Of a stretch of DNA of 64,000 nt, positions 25,139 to 36,274 are shown in pieces (position 1 is the first letter of the stretch; each line of letters starts with the position of its first letter). Source of the DNA: Myxococcales bacterium. GTDB taxonomy: Bacteria > Myxococcota_A > Polyangia > Nannocystales > Nannocystaceae. The stretch is from NCBI GenBank assembly GCA_020633335.1, contig JACKDU010000001.1, positions 372,001-436,000 on the forward strand, read 5' to 3'. The notes beneath the pieces are model-generated. The model searched no databases. It was not told the DNA's origin and saw only the letters and a list, made by a program, of their open reading frames with translations. Both the position numbers and the translations under genes were made by a program.

Positions 25139-26167
25139 TCAAAGCGCGAAGAGGACCGCGAAGGCGAGCTCGACGCAGTAGAGCCGCGGCAGGAGACGGT
25201 AGGTCCGGTCGTCCTCCTCCGGGCTCCGGCGGGTCCAGAGGCGACGCGCGATCCACAGAGAGAGGGCGGCGACCGAGCCGTCGAAGAGCGCCCCCAGCGG
25301 GGTGACGCCGCCGCCAGCGATCAGCGCGACGTGGAGGACGAGCGGCAGGGCGACGAGGACGAGGACGCAGAGCGCCCGCGCCGGTCGGTCGCCGACGACG
25401 AGGGGGAGGGTGCGGCGACCCGCGGCCGCGTCGCCGGCGACGTCGCGGAAGTCCTGGATCAGCATCGCCACCCCGAGGGTCCCGCTGAGGGCGAGCACCC
25501 AGCTCCACGGGCAAGGGGTGGTCGGCGCGGCGATCTCCCAGGCGGCCGCGAGCTGGGCGATCGACCCGAGGCCGACCTGCCCGAGGTTCTTGGTCAGCCA
25601 GTGGCGGTCCCAGCCGGCGTGGTGGCTGAGGGCGGTGAGGAGTACCCAGGCGGCGGCCGCCAGCGGCACCCCGAGGAGCGCGCCGACGGCGAGGAAGAGC
25701 GCGCTGACGATCGGCCGGCGACGGCGGGCGTCGGCGAGCGAGAGGCGCCCGGAGGGGATCACCCGGTCGGGCTTGTTGAGGCGATCCTCGTCGACCCCCT
25801 CGATCTGGTTGTCGAGGCAGAACATGTGGACGAAGAGCCAGGAGTAGAGCGCGACGCCGGCGAGGCCGGTGAGATCGGCGACGAGCGGGCCGTCGGCGGC
25901 GAGGCGGGCGGCGACGCCGAAGAGGAGCGCGGGGACGACGGTGACGCTGAGGTCGCGGCGGATCATCGCGTGGCTGAGGGCGAGCTCGCGGAGGATCGAG
26001 GTAGCGAGCGCCCGCGCGGCCCCGGAGAGCCGCCGCGTCCAGGCGCCCGCGGACCGCCGTGAGCTCCGCAGCGCCTCGCCCAGGGCCGCGAGGTCGAGGG
26101 GCTCGACCCCGACGAGCGCGACGGTCCCGGAGGTGGTGCTTGCGAACGCCGACGCGCTGCGATCCAT
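25139..26167 (-). CDS. UbiA-family prenyltransferase
   Basis: A 342-residue integral membrane protein. The first Asp-rich motif is LDNQIEGVDEDRLNKPDR, followed by VIPSGRLS, as in UbiA proteins (N/D-D-x-x-D-x-x-x-D with a following R-P-x-x-x-G). The second is MLIQDFRDVAGDAAAGRRTLP. About eight hydrophobic helices surround them. UbiA enzymes attach prenyl chains to aromatic or other acceptors (quinones, heme, chlorophyll, lipids). The N-terminal about 75 residues are an unusual polar extension. The start at 26167 has TAGACT ending 7 nt upstream. No quinone pathway genes are adjacent; a MenH-like gene lies about 8 kb away, which is not strong evidence of a link. Confidence 0.85.
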   Translation of the reverse strand: MDRSASAFASTTSGTVALVGVEPLDLAALGEALRSSRRSAGAWTRRLSGAARALATSILRELALSHAMIRRDLSVTVVPALLFGVAARLAADGPLVADLTGLAGVALYSWLFVHMFCLDNQIEGVDEDRLNKPDRVIPSGRLSLADARRRRPIVSALFLAVGALLGVPLAAAAWVLLTALSHHAGWDRHWLTKNLGQVGLGSIAQLAAAWEIAAPTTPCPWSWVLALSGTLGVAMLIQDFRDVAGDAAAGRRTLPLVVGDRPARALCVLVLVALPLVLHVALIAGGGVTPLGALFDGSVAALSLWIARRLWTRRSPEEDDRTYRLLPRLYCVELAFAVLFAL

Positions 26168-26174
26168 GGCGCGG

Positions 26175-26180
26175 AGTCTA
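26175..26180 (-). promoter_or_regulatory. putative -10 box TAGACT for UbiA-family gene
   Basis: TAGACT ends 7 nt before the ATG at 26167. Confidence 0.45.
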
Positions 26181-26251
26181 GGGAGGCCGCGGAGAACAAC
26201 CATTACCGCGGTCTTACTGCCGCCGCGCCGGATCTTGCATCCAGCGCCTCG

Positions 26252-28162
26252 CTAGGCCGGCGCGCGCTCGCAGTAGCCGGCCTCGATCGCGCAGCGGAAG
26301 CCCGCGCTCCCCTTGTCCGGGAAGTCGCAGGCGGAGAGCGCCGCGCACTCCTCGTCCGAGGTGCAGGGCACCGGTCGACAGATCCCGGTCGCGCTCCCGC
26401 AGAGGTTGTACTTGCCCGAGCATTGCTGGTTGAAGCAGCCGGGCGCGCACTCCGGGCGATCGTCGACGACCTCGCAGACCGGCATGCACTGGCCGACGGT
26501 CGCGTTGCGCGGGTCGACGGCGACGCACGACTCGCGCCGCGGGCAGGCGCCCCTCGTGCCGGGTCTGCAGGGCTTCCCTTCGCTGGCCGGCTCGCCGTCC
26601 CGCAGGGTGCAGGTCGGCACGTCGAAGGGCCCCTGCGCGCAGACCTCGTCGGCCCCGCAGGCGACCGGCGCCGGCGCGAGGGAGACCCGCTCGCAGACGC
26701 GGGCCTCGGGCGAGCAGCGGAAGTTGTGGGGCCCCTTGTCCGGGAAGTCGCAGGCCGCGACGGCCTCGCACTCGGCGTCGGTCGTGCAGGGCACCGGCTC
26801 GCAGCTCCCGTGCTCGCGGTCGCAGAGGTCGTGCTTGCCGATGCAGTGCTGGTTGTAGCAGCCGGGCGCGCACTCCGGGCGATCGTCGACGACGTCGCAG
26901 ATCGGCGCGCAGAGGCCGGAGACGCCCTCGAGGTTGCTGACGGGGGCGCACGCCTGGCCGCTCGGGCAGGTGTTCTCCGCGGCGTTTGGTTCGCAGGGCT
27001 GGTTGGCCTTGAGGTCGCCGTCCCGCTGGCTGCACACCGGCACCTTCAGCGGCCCCTTCGCGCAGACCTCGCTGGCCAGGCAGCGCCGCGCCTCGGCGGC
27101 GATCAGCGGCGCCCCGGGGGCCTCGCCGCCGGAGGCGCTCAGGATCCCCGCGCCGGCCGCGAGCGCGACGCCGATCGCGGCCACGGTCCAGCGGCCGCGG
27201 GCCCGGCGGAGGCCGCGGGTCAGCGCGTCGATCAGCGCGTCCATGCTCGGGTAGCGATCACCTGGCTCAAAGGCCAGGCCTCGCGCGAGCGCGCGGTGGA
27301 GCCAGCTCGGGAGCTCGGGGGCGCCCGCGGGGGCCGTCGGGGCGCGGCTAGCGAGGGCCATGACGAGCTCGGCCGGCGAGCGGCCGGCGAAGGGGCGCGC
27401 GCCGAGGAGCGCCTCCCAGAGGGTGACGCAGAAGGCGAAGAGGTCGCTGCGGGCGTCGCCCGCCTCGCCGCGCCAGAGCTCGGGCGCCATGTAGGCCGGC
27501 GTGCCCGCGCGGACGCCGGTGGCGGTCAGGGTCGCCCCGTCGGCGGCGGACGCCGGCGTCGCGGCCGGATCGTCGACGGGGGGTCGGCGGGGCGCGCGGG
27601 CGAGGCCGAGGTCGACGACCCGCACGCGGCCGTCGTCGCCGATCATGATGTTGTCGGGCTTGAGGTCGCGGTGGACCAGGCCGGCGGCGTGGATCGCCGC
27701 GATCCCGCGGGCGGCCGGCAGGAGGAGCTCCAGGACCTCGCGCCACGGGGGCCGGCGCTCGGCGAGCGCCTGCCGGAGGCTCGTGCCCGCGACGAACTCC
27801 ATGGCGACGAAGACCCGCTCGCCGTCGACGCCGACGTCGTGGACCGCGACCACGTTCGGGTGCGAGAGCTTCGCCAGCGCCCGCGCCTCGCGGAGGAGGC
27901 GCTCGCGGCCGACCTCGTCGTCGCGCTCCGCTCGGAGGACCTTGAGCGCGACCCGGCGATCGAGCTCGGGATCGTGGGCGGCGTAGATCCGGCCGTGGCC
28001 GCCGGCGCCGACGTGGGCGTCGATCTGGTAGCGGCCGATCCGGGCGCCGGCGCTCAGGAGCTCGCCGTCGACACGGCGGCTCCGCCCGGTCGGGTCGCCG
28101 TCGCCGTCGCCGTCGCGCGAGCTGCGCTCCTCGGTCGTCGCGGTAGCGCCCGGATCGTGCAT
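26252..28162 (-). CDS. transmembrane Ser/Thr kinase with duplicated Cys-rich ectodomain
   Basis: A 636-residue receptor-type kinase. The catalytic domain has the glycine loop VGAGGHGRIY, VALKVL with the ATP lysine, HRDLKPDNIM in the catalytic loop, DLGLA in place of DFG (common in bacteria), and GTPAYMAPEL. One membrane helix (WTVAAIGVALAAGAGILSA, about 325-343) separates it from about 290 outside residues with many cysteines. These form two clear copies of one module: both contain VVDDRPECAPGC, NQ-C, PVPCT-D-EC and ACDFPDKG. It could sense an extracellular ligand. It is divergent from an FHA gene 62 bp away, a likely phospho-dependent partner. The start at 28162 follows TATCCT by 10 nt. Confidence 0.9.
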   Translation of the reverse strand: MHDPGATATTEERSSRDGDGDGDPTGRSRRVDGELLSAGARIGRYQIDAHVGAGGHGRIYAAHDPELDRRVALKVLRAERDDEVGRERLLREARALAKLSHPNVVAVHDVGVDGERVFVAMEFVAGTSLRQALAERRPPWREVLELLLPAARGIAAIHAAGLVHRDLKPDNIMIGDDGRVRVVDLGLARAPRRPPVDDPAATPASAADGATLTATGVRAGTPAYMAPELWRGEAGDARSDLFAFCVTLWEALLGARPFAGRSPAELVMALASRAPTAPAGAPELPSWLHRALARGLAFEPGDRYPSMDALIDALTRGLRRARGRWTVAAIGVALAAGAGILSASGGEAPGAPLIAAEARRCLASEVCAKGPLKVPVCSQRDGDLKANQPCEPNAAENTCPSGQACAPVSNLEGVSGLCAPICDVVDDRPECAPGCYNQHCIGKHDLCDREHGSCEPVPCTTDAECEAVAACDFPDKGPHNFRCSPEARVCERVSLAPAPVACGADEVCAQGPFDVPTCTLRDGEPASEGKPCRPGTRGACPRRESCVAVDPRNATVGQCMPVCEVVDDRPECAPGCFNQQCSGKYNLCGSATGICRPVPCTSDEECAALSACDFPDKGSAGFRCAIEAGYCERAPA

Positions 28163-28209
28163 CCGAGCGACGAGGATAGCCGACGTCTTGTCGCCCTTGG
28201 CAGCCAATC

Positions 28210-28215
28210 TATCGT
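28210..28215 (+). promoter_or_regulatory. putative -10 box TATCGT for FHA gene
   Basis: TATCGT ends 9 nt before the GTG at 28225, in the 62-bp gap shared with the divergent kinase gene. Confidence 0.35.
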
Positions 28216-28224
28216 CGCTTCTAC

Positions 28225-29148
28225 GTGGCCACCCTCGCCTCGTCCGCCGACGTCTTCGCGCTGCCGACCCGCGCGCTGATCGGCCGCTCCCGCGACTGCG
28301 ACCTGGTCCTCCCCGCCCGCGACGTCTCCTCCCGCCACGCGACCCTCGAGTGGAACGGGGCGGACTGGCAGCTCCGCGATCTCGGCAGCCGCAACGGCAC
28401 CTGGCTCGAGGGCCAGCGCCTCGTCGGCGACGCGCGGCCGGTGGTCTGCGCCGGCGCCCGCCTGCGCTTCGGCCACGACTCGGAGTGGGTCCTCGAGGAC
28501 GCGTCGCCGCCCGAGCTGATGGCGCGCTCGCTGACCGACGGCGCCTGGCGCCTCGCCCAGGGCGGCTACCTCGCGCTCCCGAGCGCCGACGCGCCCGAGC
28601 GCTGCGTCTACCGCGACCGCCAGGGGCGCTGGGTGGTCAGCGGCGACGAGGGCGACGCCCAGGCGATCGACGACCGCGAGCTCCTGGTGATGGCGGACGC
28701 GAGCGCCTGGCGGGTCCACCTCCCGGGGGCCGACGCGAGCACCTGGCAGGAGGACCCCGCGGGCCGCAGCCTCGCCCGCCTCCGCCTCCAGCTCGCCTAC
28801 AGCCGCGACGAGGAGTACGTCGAGGCGGTCGCGCTCTGCGGCGACGAGCGCCTCGACCTCAAGGCGCGGGCCCATCACTACACGCTCCTGATCCTCGCGC
28901 GCCGCCGCCTCGCCGATCGGGCGGCCGGCGTCGCTGAGGCCGAGGAGGGCTGGATCCGCCAGGATGAGCTCGGGGACATGCTGCGGATGAGCGACAACCA
29001 CCTCTACATCACGATCCACCGCGCCCGCGCGCAGCTCGGGGAGCTCGGGGTCGCGGACGCGGCCGGCCTGGTCGAGCGCCGGCCGGGGACCCGGCAGCTC
29101 CGCCTCGGCGTCGCCGATCTCGAGCTGATCATGCTCAACCCCCGCTAG
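28225..29148 (+). CDS. FHA-domain protein with C-terminal winged-helix-like region
   Basis: A 307-residue soluble protein starting with GTG. Residues about 12-90 form an FHA phosphothreonine-binding domain: ALIGRSRDCDLVLPARDVSSRHATLEW (GR, S-x-x-H) and LRDLGSRNGTWLEGQRL (NG loop). The C-terminal region (LRLQLAYSRDEEYVEAVALCGDERLDL to WIRQDELGDMLRMSDNHLYITIHRARAQL) resembles a winged-helix DNA- or protein-binding domain as in transcriptional regulators. It probably reads phosphothreonines made by the divergently encoded kinase; this is inference from position. Confidence 0.85.
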   Translation: MATLASSADVFALPTRALIGRSRDCDLVLPARDVSSRHATLEWNGADWQLRDLGSRNGTWLEGQRLVGDARPVVCAGARLRFGHDSEWVLEDASPPELMARSLTDGAWRLAQGGYLALPSADAPERCVYRDRQGRWVVSGDEGDAQAIDDRELLVMADASAWRVHLPGADASTWQEDPAGRSLARLRLQLAYSRDEEYVEAVALCGDERLDLKARAHHYTLLILARRRLADRAAGVAEAEEGWIRQDELGDMLRMSDNHLYITIHRARAQLGELGVADAAGLVERRPGTRQLRLGVADLELIMLNPR

Positions 29149-29270
29149 CCGGCGTCGCCGGGGGGCAGGGGCGGAGGCGCGCGGGCGCCCGCGGTGGCGC
29201 AGAGCGCAAATTGCGCGATGCCGCCGCCGCGATCGTGCGAGACGCCGTGTCGCGTTTCCTCGGGGGCTGC

Positions 29271-29276
29271 TAGGGT
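29271..29276 (+). promoter_or_regulatory. putative -10 box TAGGGT for gene at 29289
   Basis: TAGGGT ends 12 nt before the ATG. The spacing leaves room for the GGAGG ribosome-binding site that follows, so this message would have a short leader. Confidence 0.4.
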
Positions 29277-29288
29277 GAGGAGGCGGCG

Positions 29289-30191
29289 ATGGCCAGGAAG
29301 CAAGCCCCGCGGGACGCCACGTCCAACCGATACGCGGTCGAGCTCGACGGCGTCTTCGCGGGCTGGTTGGCCGACGTCGCCGGCGCGAGCGCGTCGGGGG
29401 ACGTCGAGACCGGGCCGACCGGCCGCCGCTACAGCCGACGCGACGAGCTCCTCTGCCGCTGCTGGCCGGCGATGCCCCGGAGCTTCTACGCCTGGGTCGA
29501 GCGCTCCTTCGCCGAGCCGGTGCTCGGCAGCGACGGGGCGATCACCCTGGTCGACAGCGAGGGCCACCAGCTCAGCCGGATGCTCCTCGAGGACGTGGTC
29601 GTCACCTCCTTCAAGGTCCCGGCCTGCGACGCGTCGAGCTGCGGCCGGGCCAAGGTCGAGCTCCTCCTCAGCCCCGGCGGGATCCGCCACACCGCCCGCC
29701 GGGCGCGGCGCCTGGGCGACGAGCCGCTGGCCGCCCGCGCCCCCGGCGAGGCGCTGCCGCACCGGGTCGAGATCGACGGCCTGGTCGAGGAGTGCTCGTT
29801 CATCCGCCGGATCGAGGCGCTCACGGTCTCGCAGACGATCGCCCTCGAGGCCGGCGTCGGCCTGGTGCGCCAGGGCCCGGTGCGCGCGGGTCCGCTGGTG
29901 ATGATCATCCCCGAGCACAAGGCCGGCGGCTTCTTCCGCTGGCGCGAGAGCCTGCCGCTCGGGACCGCGAGCCGGCGGACCGCGACCGTCACCGTCGGCG
30001 ATCCCGAGGTCGGCTTCAGCGTCGTCCTCCACGACCTGATCCTCCAGCGGGTCGACGTCCTCCCGGGGAGCGAGGACGAGGGCGACGAGGGCGGCGCGCT
30101 CCAGGGCGAGGTCCTCCAGCGCCAGCGCCGGGATCTGCGGATCGAGGCGCTCGCGTCGTCGGTCGGCTTCTGCTTCCTGCCGGGCTCCTAG
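29289..30191 (+). CDS. phage/eCIS tail-tube-like protein, duplicated domain
   Basis: A 300-residue protein. The first half resembles tail-tube proteins of contractile injection systems (gp19 type): RYAVELDGVFAGWLADVAG at the start, then VDSEGHQLSRMLLEDVVVTSFKVP, then KVELLLSPGGI. The second half repeats the same order more loosely (RVEIDGLVEECSFIRRIE, then VTVGDPEVGFSVVLHDLILQRVDV), suggesting an internal duplication. GGAGG precedes the ATG. No sheath, baseplate, spike or ATPase gene lies in the window, so it is an orphan and may have been recruited to another role. Confidence 0.6.
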   Translation: MARKQAPRDATSNRYAVELDGVFAGWLADVAGASASGDVETGPTGRRYSRRDELLCRCWPAMPRSFYAWVERSFAEPVLGSDGAITLVDSEGHQLSRMLLEDVVVTSFKVPACDASSCGRAKVELLLSPGGIRHTARRARRLGDEPLAARAPGEALPHRVEIDGLVEECSFIRRIEALTVSQTIALEAGVGLVRQGPVRAGPLVMIIPEHKAGGFFRWRESLPLGTASRRTATVTVGDPEVGFSVVLHDLILQRVDVLPGSEDEGDEGGALQGEVLQRQRRDLRIEALASSVGFCFLPGS

Positions 30192-30239
30192 GAGGCGAGC
30201 TCGCGTCCGGGGACGCCGAACGCGCGGCGGCGGCCGTGG

Positions 30240-30245
30240 TATGTA
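30240..30245 (+). promoter_or_regulatory. putative -10 box TATGTA for uvrD/pcrA gene
   Basis: TATGTA ends 6 nt before the GTG at 30252; its last base departs from TANNNT. Confidence 0.35.
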
Positions 30246-30251
30246 GCCCGC

Positions 30252-32801
<2,550 letters not shown>

Positions 32802-32865
32802 GGCCGCGCGGCGATCGACGCAGGCCCTGCGCGAGGCCATTCCGCGGGTGGCGGCGAGGCTGTGA

Positions 32866-32871
32866 TAGCGT
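32866..32871 (+). promoter_or_regulatory. putative -10 box TAGCGT for eight-Cys lipoprotein gene
   Basis: TAGCGT ends 7 nt before the ATG at 32879. It overlaps the alternative in-frame GTG at 32870, which argues against that start. Confidence 0.45.
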
Positions 32872-32878
32872 GGGCGTG

Positions 32879-33583
32879 ATGACGCTCCGGCCCCGGCTCA
32901 CCTCGCTCCTCGCCCTCGGGATCTTCGCGACGCTGGCGCTCGCCTGCGACGGCGACAAGCCGCCGCCCGCGACCGCGCCGCCGCCGGTGGCGGGCGGGAG
33001 CGCCGGTGAAGGCGGCGGTGAGGCGCCCGGGCAGCCGCCGGGCGGGAGCGCCGGCGAGGGCGGCGGTGAGGCCCCGGGGTCGGCGGTCCGGACCCCGCTG
33101 GTGCCGAAGGATCACCCGCTCTACGGGCGGATGGAGGGCGCGGGCTCCCAGAACGCCTGCGCCGACGACAGCGCCTGTCACAAGGGGGGCTGCTCGAGCG
33201 AGGTCTGCTCCGCCGAGGAGGGGGTCATCACCACCTGCGAGGTCTTGCCGGTGCAGATCCCGGCGAGCGCGTTCTGTGGCTGCGTGGTCGGCGAGTGCGT
33301 CTGGTACACGACCGACGGGACCACCCTGCCGGCGAGCGGCGGTGACGGTGGCGGTGGTGGAGGCGTCGGCGGCTCGGGCGGGCCGAGCGACCCGGGCGGG
33401 GGCGTGCGCTGCGGCGACGCGACCTGCGCCCCGGGCGAGAAGTGCATCGAGTACTTCGGGATCGCCGGGCCGAGCGGGCCCCGCTTCCAGACCTGCGGGA
33501 TCCCCTGCGGGCCCAAGCGGACCTGTCCCTCGGGCAAGAAGTGCGTGACGATCGCCGACGGGCCGGGCGACGTCTGCCAGTAG
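32879..33583 (+). CDS. eight-cysteine-cluster lipoprotein
   Basis: A 234-residue lipoprotein. The signal peptide ends LALAC (lipobox). A Pro/Gly/Ala-rich linker with two copies of GGSAGEGGGEAPG follows. Residues about 90-150 form a cluster of cysteines (NACADDSACHKGGCSSEVCS, TTCEV, FCGCVVGECVWY) like the eight-cysteine-cluster domain found in myxobacterial secreted proteins. A Gly-rich spacer leads to a second small Cys domain (VRCGDATCAPGEKC to DVCQ). Probably a disulfide-stabilised surface protein of unknown role. The ATG at 32879 is chosen on the basis of the -10 box position. Confidence 0.75.
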   Translation: MTLRPRLTSLLALGIFATLALACDGDKPPPATAPPPVAGGSAGEGGGEAPGQPPGGSAGEGGGEAPGSAVRTPLVPKDHPLYGRMEGAGSQNACADDSACHKGGCSSEVCSAEEGVITTCEVLPVQIPASAFCGCVVGECVWYTTDGTTLPASGGDGGGGGGVGGSGGPSDPGGGVRCGDATCAPGEKCIEYFGIAGPSGPRFQTCGIPCGPKRTCPSGKKCVTIADGPGDVCQ

Positions 33584-33700
33584 CCGCGGCGATTTGTCCA
33601 GTCCCTTCGGTCATGTTCTTCCGCGCATGTTGAAAAGGGCTGGCACGGAAGGCGCGCGCGGGCGTCGTCGGGCCGCGGGCTCGCCCGCGGAGGCCGGGCC

Positions 33701-34583
33701 GTGAGCGACCCCGAGCTCCACCGGGCGCTCGTCCGCGGCCACCGCTGGGCGCTCCACCGCTGGCCGGCGCCGGCGCCCGCTAGCGCCGGCGCGCGGCCCC
33801 CGCGGATCGTCGCCCTCCACGGCTTTGGCGGCGGCGGCCTCGACTTCGCGCCGCTGGTCTCCCGCCTTCCGGGCGAGTGGCTCGCCCCCGATCTCCTCGG
33901 CCACGGCGAGAGCGACGCGCCGGGCGACGCGGCCGCGTACTCGATGCCGGCGCTCGCGGGCGGCGTCGCGGCGCTCCTCGATGCGGTCGCGCCGGGGCCG
34001 ATCGATCTCCTGATCGGCTACTCGTTTGGCGGCCGCGTCGCCCTCTCGCTCCTCCTCGGCGAGCTCGCCGGCGGCGGGGCACGATCACGGCCGCGGCCGC
34101 GCGGCCTCGTCCTGGTCGGCGCGACCCCGGGGATCCGCGACCCCGACGCGCGGGCCGAGCGGGTCCGCGCCGACGAGGCGCTGGCGTCGGCGATCGAGTC
34201 CCGCGGGATCGCGTGGTTCGCCGACCACTGGCGGGCGCTGCCGATCCTCGCGGGCAAGCGGCGGATCGCCGCCGACGCCCGCGCGGCCAGCGAGGCCCGC
34301 CTCCTCGCCCAGCGGCCCGCCGGCCTCGCGGGCGCGCTCCGGGGCGCGGGCACCGGGGCGATGCCGCCGCTCTGGGACGCGCTCGGCGAGCTCGACCTGC
34401 CGACCCTGGCGATCTCCGGCGCCGAGGATCCGAAGTTCTCGGCGATCGCCCATGAGCTCGCCGCCGCCGCGCCGCGGGCCGAGGAGCGTCGTCCTCCCTG
34501 GCGTCGGCCACAGCGCCCACCTCGAGGACCCGGCGGCCTTCTGCGGGATCCTCGAGGCCTTCCTCGCCCGCCTCGACGGATGA
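33701..34583 (+). pseudogene. alpha/beta hydrolase, MenH-like, frame broken near 34486
   Basis: Hydrolase features: VALHGFGGGGLDFAPL (oxyanion region), APDLLGHGESDAP, and nucleophile elbow IGYSFGGRVAL with Ser. LVGATPGIRDPDARAERVRADEALA is typical of MenH (SHCHC synthase of menaquinone synthesis). The Asp region is LAISGAEDPKFSAIA. Near 34485-34488 one extra base moves the catalytic His segment VVLPGVGHSAHLEDPAAF into another frame, which ends at 34583. With the base removed, a normal hydrolase of about 293 residues results. The GTG start has no clear ribosome-binding site. Assignment to MenH specifically is moderate, since related hydrolases share these motifs. Confidence 0.75.
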
Positions 34584-34637
34584 CGGATCAGTCGGATCAC
34601 TGACGCGGACGAGCGGTCCCGCGAGCTGGCGATGGCG

Positions 34638-34643
34638 TATCGT
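34638..34643 (+). promoter_or_regulatory. putative -10 box TATCGT for SnoaL-like gene
   Basis: TATCGT ends 9 nt before the ATG at 34653. Confidence 0.35.
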
Positions 34644-34652
34644 CGGCGAGCG

Positions 34653-35081
34653 ATGAACGACGACCTGGCGAGAGCATTCTTCGAGGAGTGGTTTCGGCGA
34701 CTCTGGCGCGAGCTGGACGCGTCGGTGGTCGACGACCGATGCGCAGAGGACGTCCTCGTCCACGGGCTCGACGGTCCGCGGCGAGGTCGGGAGCAGTTTC
34801 GCGAGTTCTACGCGGTGCTCCGCGCGCTCTTCCCCGGCGGGCTCGACGTGGCCGTCGACGCGGCGCTCGGCAGGGACGAGATGGTGATGGTGCGCTGCAC
34901 CGCGCGCGGCCAGACCGGCGGGGGGAAGGCGGTCGACTTCACCGGCTTCGCCCAGGCTCGGATCGTCGACGGCAAGATGGCCGAGGCGTGGAACTGCTGG
35001 GACTTCATGACCATGCTCGAACAGGCAGGTGCGCTGCCCGTCGGCTCCTTCTCCGCCGGGCTGAAGCAGCTCCTCGACTGA
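34653..35081 (+). CDS. SnoaL-like / ester cyclase family protein
   Basis: A 142-residue soluble protein of the NTF2-like SnoaL group: an N-terminal helix (LARAFFEEWFRRLWRELDASVVDD), then RGREQFREFYAVLRALFPGGLDVAVDAAL, strand MVMVRCTARGQTGGG, and FTGFAQARIVDGKMAEAWNCWDFMTMLEQAGAL, which fits the family end motif (D-G-K-I-x-E-x-W-x-x-x-D). Such proteins are enzymes or small-ligand binders. It converges with the protease gene on the other strand. Confidence 0.82.
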   Translation: MNDDLARAFFEEWFRRLWRELDASVVDDRCAEDVLVHGLDGPRRGREQFREFYAVLRALFPGGLDVAVDAALGRDEMVMVRCTARGQTGGGKAVDFTGFAQARIVDGKMAEAWNCWDFMTMLEQAGALPVGSFSAGLKQLLD

Positions 35082-35097
35082 GTCGCGGCCGCGCCTG

Positions 35098-36240
35098 CTA
35101 GAGCGCCTCGACCGGGATCACCCGCAGCCGCCGCGGCGCCTCGTCGGTGCGGGCGACGATGAAGTCGAGGTGGGCGCCGACGCCCCGGAGCTGGGTGATG
35201 TAGGCGACCTCGGAGACCCGGAGGATCGGCGTCTCGTCGATCGTCAGGATCACGTCGTCGACCTCGAGGCCGGCCTTGGCGCCCGGGCTCAGGGGCTCGA
35301 CCGCGGTCACGCGGACGGCGGAGAGGCGGCCGGGGAAGATGTCGGGGCCGACGTTCTCGGCCTTGATCCCGAGGCGGGTGTGGCGGATCCGGCCGTAGGT
35401 CCAGACCTCGTCGAGGAAGCGCCGGGCCATCGCCGCCGGGACCGCGAAGGCGAGGCCCTGGCCGTCGTTGCGGACCGCGGTGGTGATCCCGAGGACCTCG
35501 CCGCGGGTGTCGACCAGCGGCCCGCCGGAGTTGCCGGTGTTGATCGACGCGTCGGTCTGGATGAAGCTCCAGATCCCGTCGGCCCGGAGCCCGCTCGGCC
35601 GCCCGAGCTCGGCGTAGTCGCGGCCGAGCCCGGAGATCACGCCGACGGTGACGGTGTTGCCGAGGCCGAAGGGCTGGCCGATCGCCATCGCCCACTCGCC
35701 CGGGATCGCCGCGCGCTCGCGGAAGACCACCGGCTCGAGGCCGTTGACCTGCTGCTCGAGCTCGAGGAGCGCGAGGTCGAGGAGGTCGTCGCTGGCGACC
35801 ACGCGGGCGCGGGTGCGGGTGTGGTTGGCGAGCTCGATGTCGACGTGGGAGGCGCTGGCGACGACGTGCTCGCTCGTCAGCACCTGGCCGGCGGTCGACA
35901 CGATCATCCCCGAGCCGATCCCGCGGATCACCTGGGCGCCGGCGCCGGGGGCCTCGCGCTCCATCGTCGCCACCACCGTCACCACCGAGGTGTCGAGGCG
36001 CTCGGCGATCGACGCGAAGTCGGGGAGGGCGTCGACGATCTCGGGCGGGCCCTCGTCGTCGGGGGTGCCGCCCGAGGCCGCGCTCGCCCGGAGGAGCGCG
36101 GAGCGGAGCGGCGGCGCCTCCTCGGGCTCGTGGACCGGCCGGCAGCCGGCGGCCGCCGCGAGTGTCAGGGTGAGGGCGACGGGGGCGGCCAGCGGGCGCG
36201 CGCATGCGCCGAGCCGCCCGATCGCGGAGCGGCTCTGCAT
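35098..36240 (-). CDS. DegP/HtrA-type serine protease with one PDZ domain, lipoprotein
   Basis: A 380-residue envelope protease. The signal peptide ends AAAAGC (lipobox), then a linker. The trypsin-like domain has the full triad: His in VLTSEHVVASASH, Asp in DDLLDLALLEL, and Ser in QTDASINTGNSGGPLVD. The PDZ domain at about 290-375 includes VEPLSPGAKAGLEVDDVILTIDETPI. HtrA proteases degrade or refold misfolded envelope proteins. The in-frame ATG at 36261 is an alternative, but 36240 gives a more usual signal peptide. It is followed upstream by the small acidic-tail gene at 36275 on the same strand. Confidence 0.9.
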   Translation of the reverse strand: MQSRSAIGRLGACARPLAAPVALTLTLAAAAGCRPVHEPEEAPPLRSALLRASAASGGTPDDEGPPEIVDALPDFASIAERLDTSVVTVVATMEREAPGAGAQVIRGIGSGMIVSTAGQVLTSEHVVASASHVDIELANHTRTRARVVASDDLLDLALLELEQQVNGLEPVVFRERAAIPGEWAMAIGQPFGLGNTVTVGVISGLGRDYAELGRPSGLRADGIWSFIQTDASINTGNSGGPLVDTRGEVLGITTAVRNDGQGLAFAVPAAMARRFLDEVWTYGRIRHTRLGIKAENVGPDIFPGRLSAVRVTAVEPLSPGAKAGLEVDDVILTIDETPILRVSEVAYITQLRGVGAHLDFIVARTDEAPRRLRVIPVEAL

Positions 36241-36274
36241 GGCGAGCGGGCGGCGGCTCACGGGGCGGCCCGGA

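Noticed and set aside
29289..30191. A prophage or injection-system island around the tail-tube-like gene.
   Set aside because: Flanking genes are an FHA protein and a DNA helicase; no sheath, baseplate, terminase, integrase or attachment repeats were seen.
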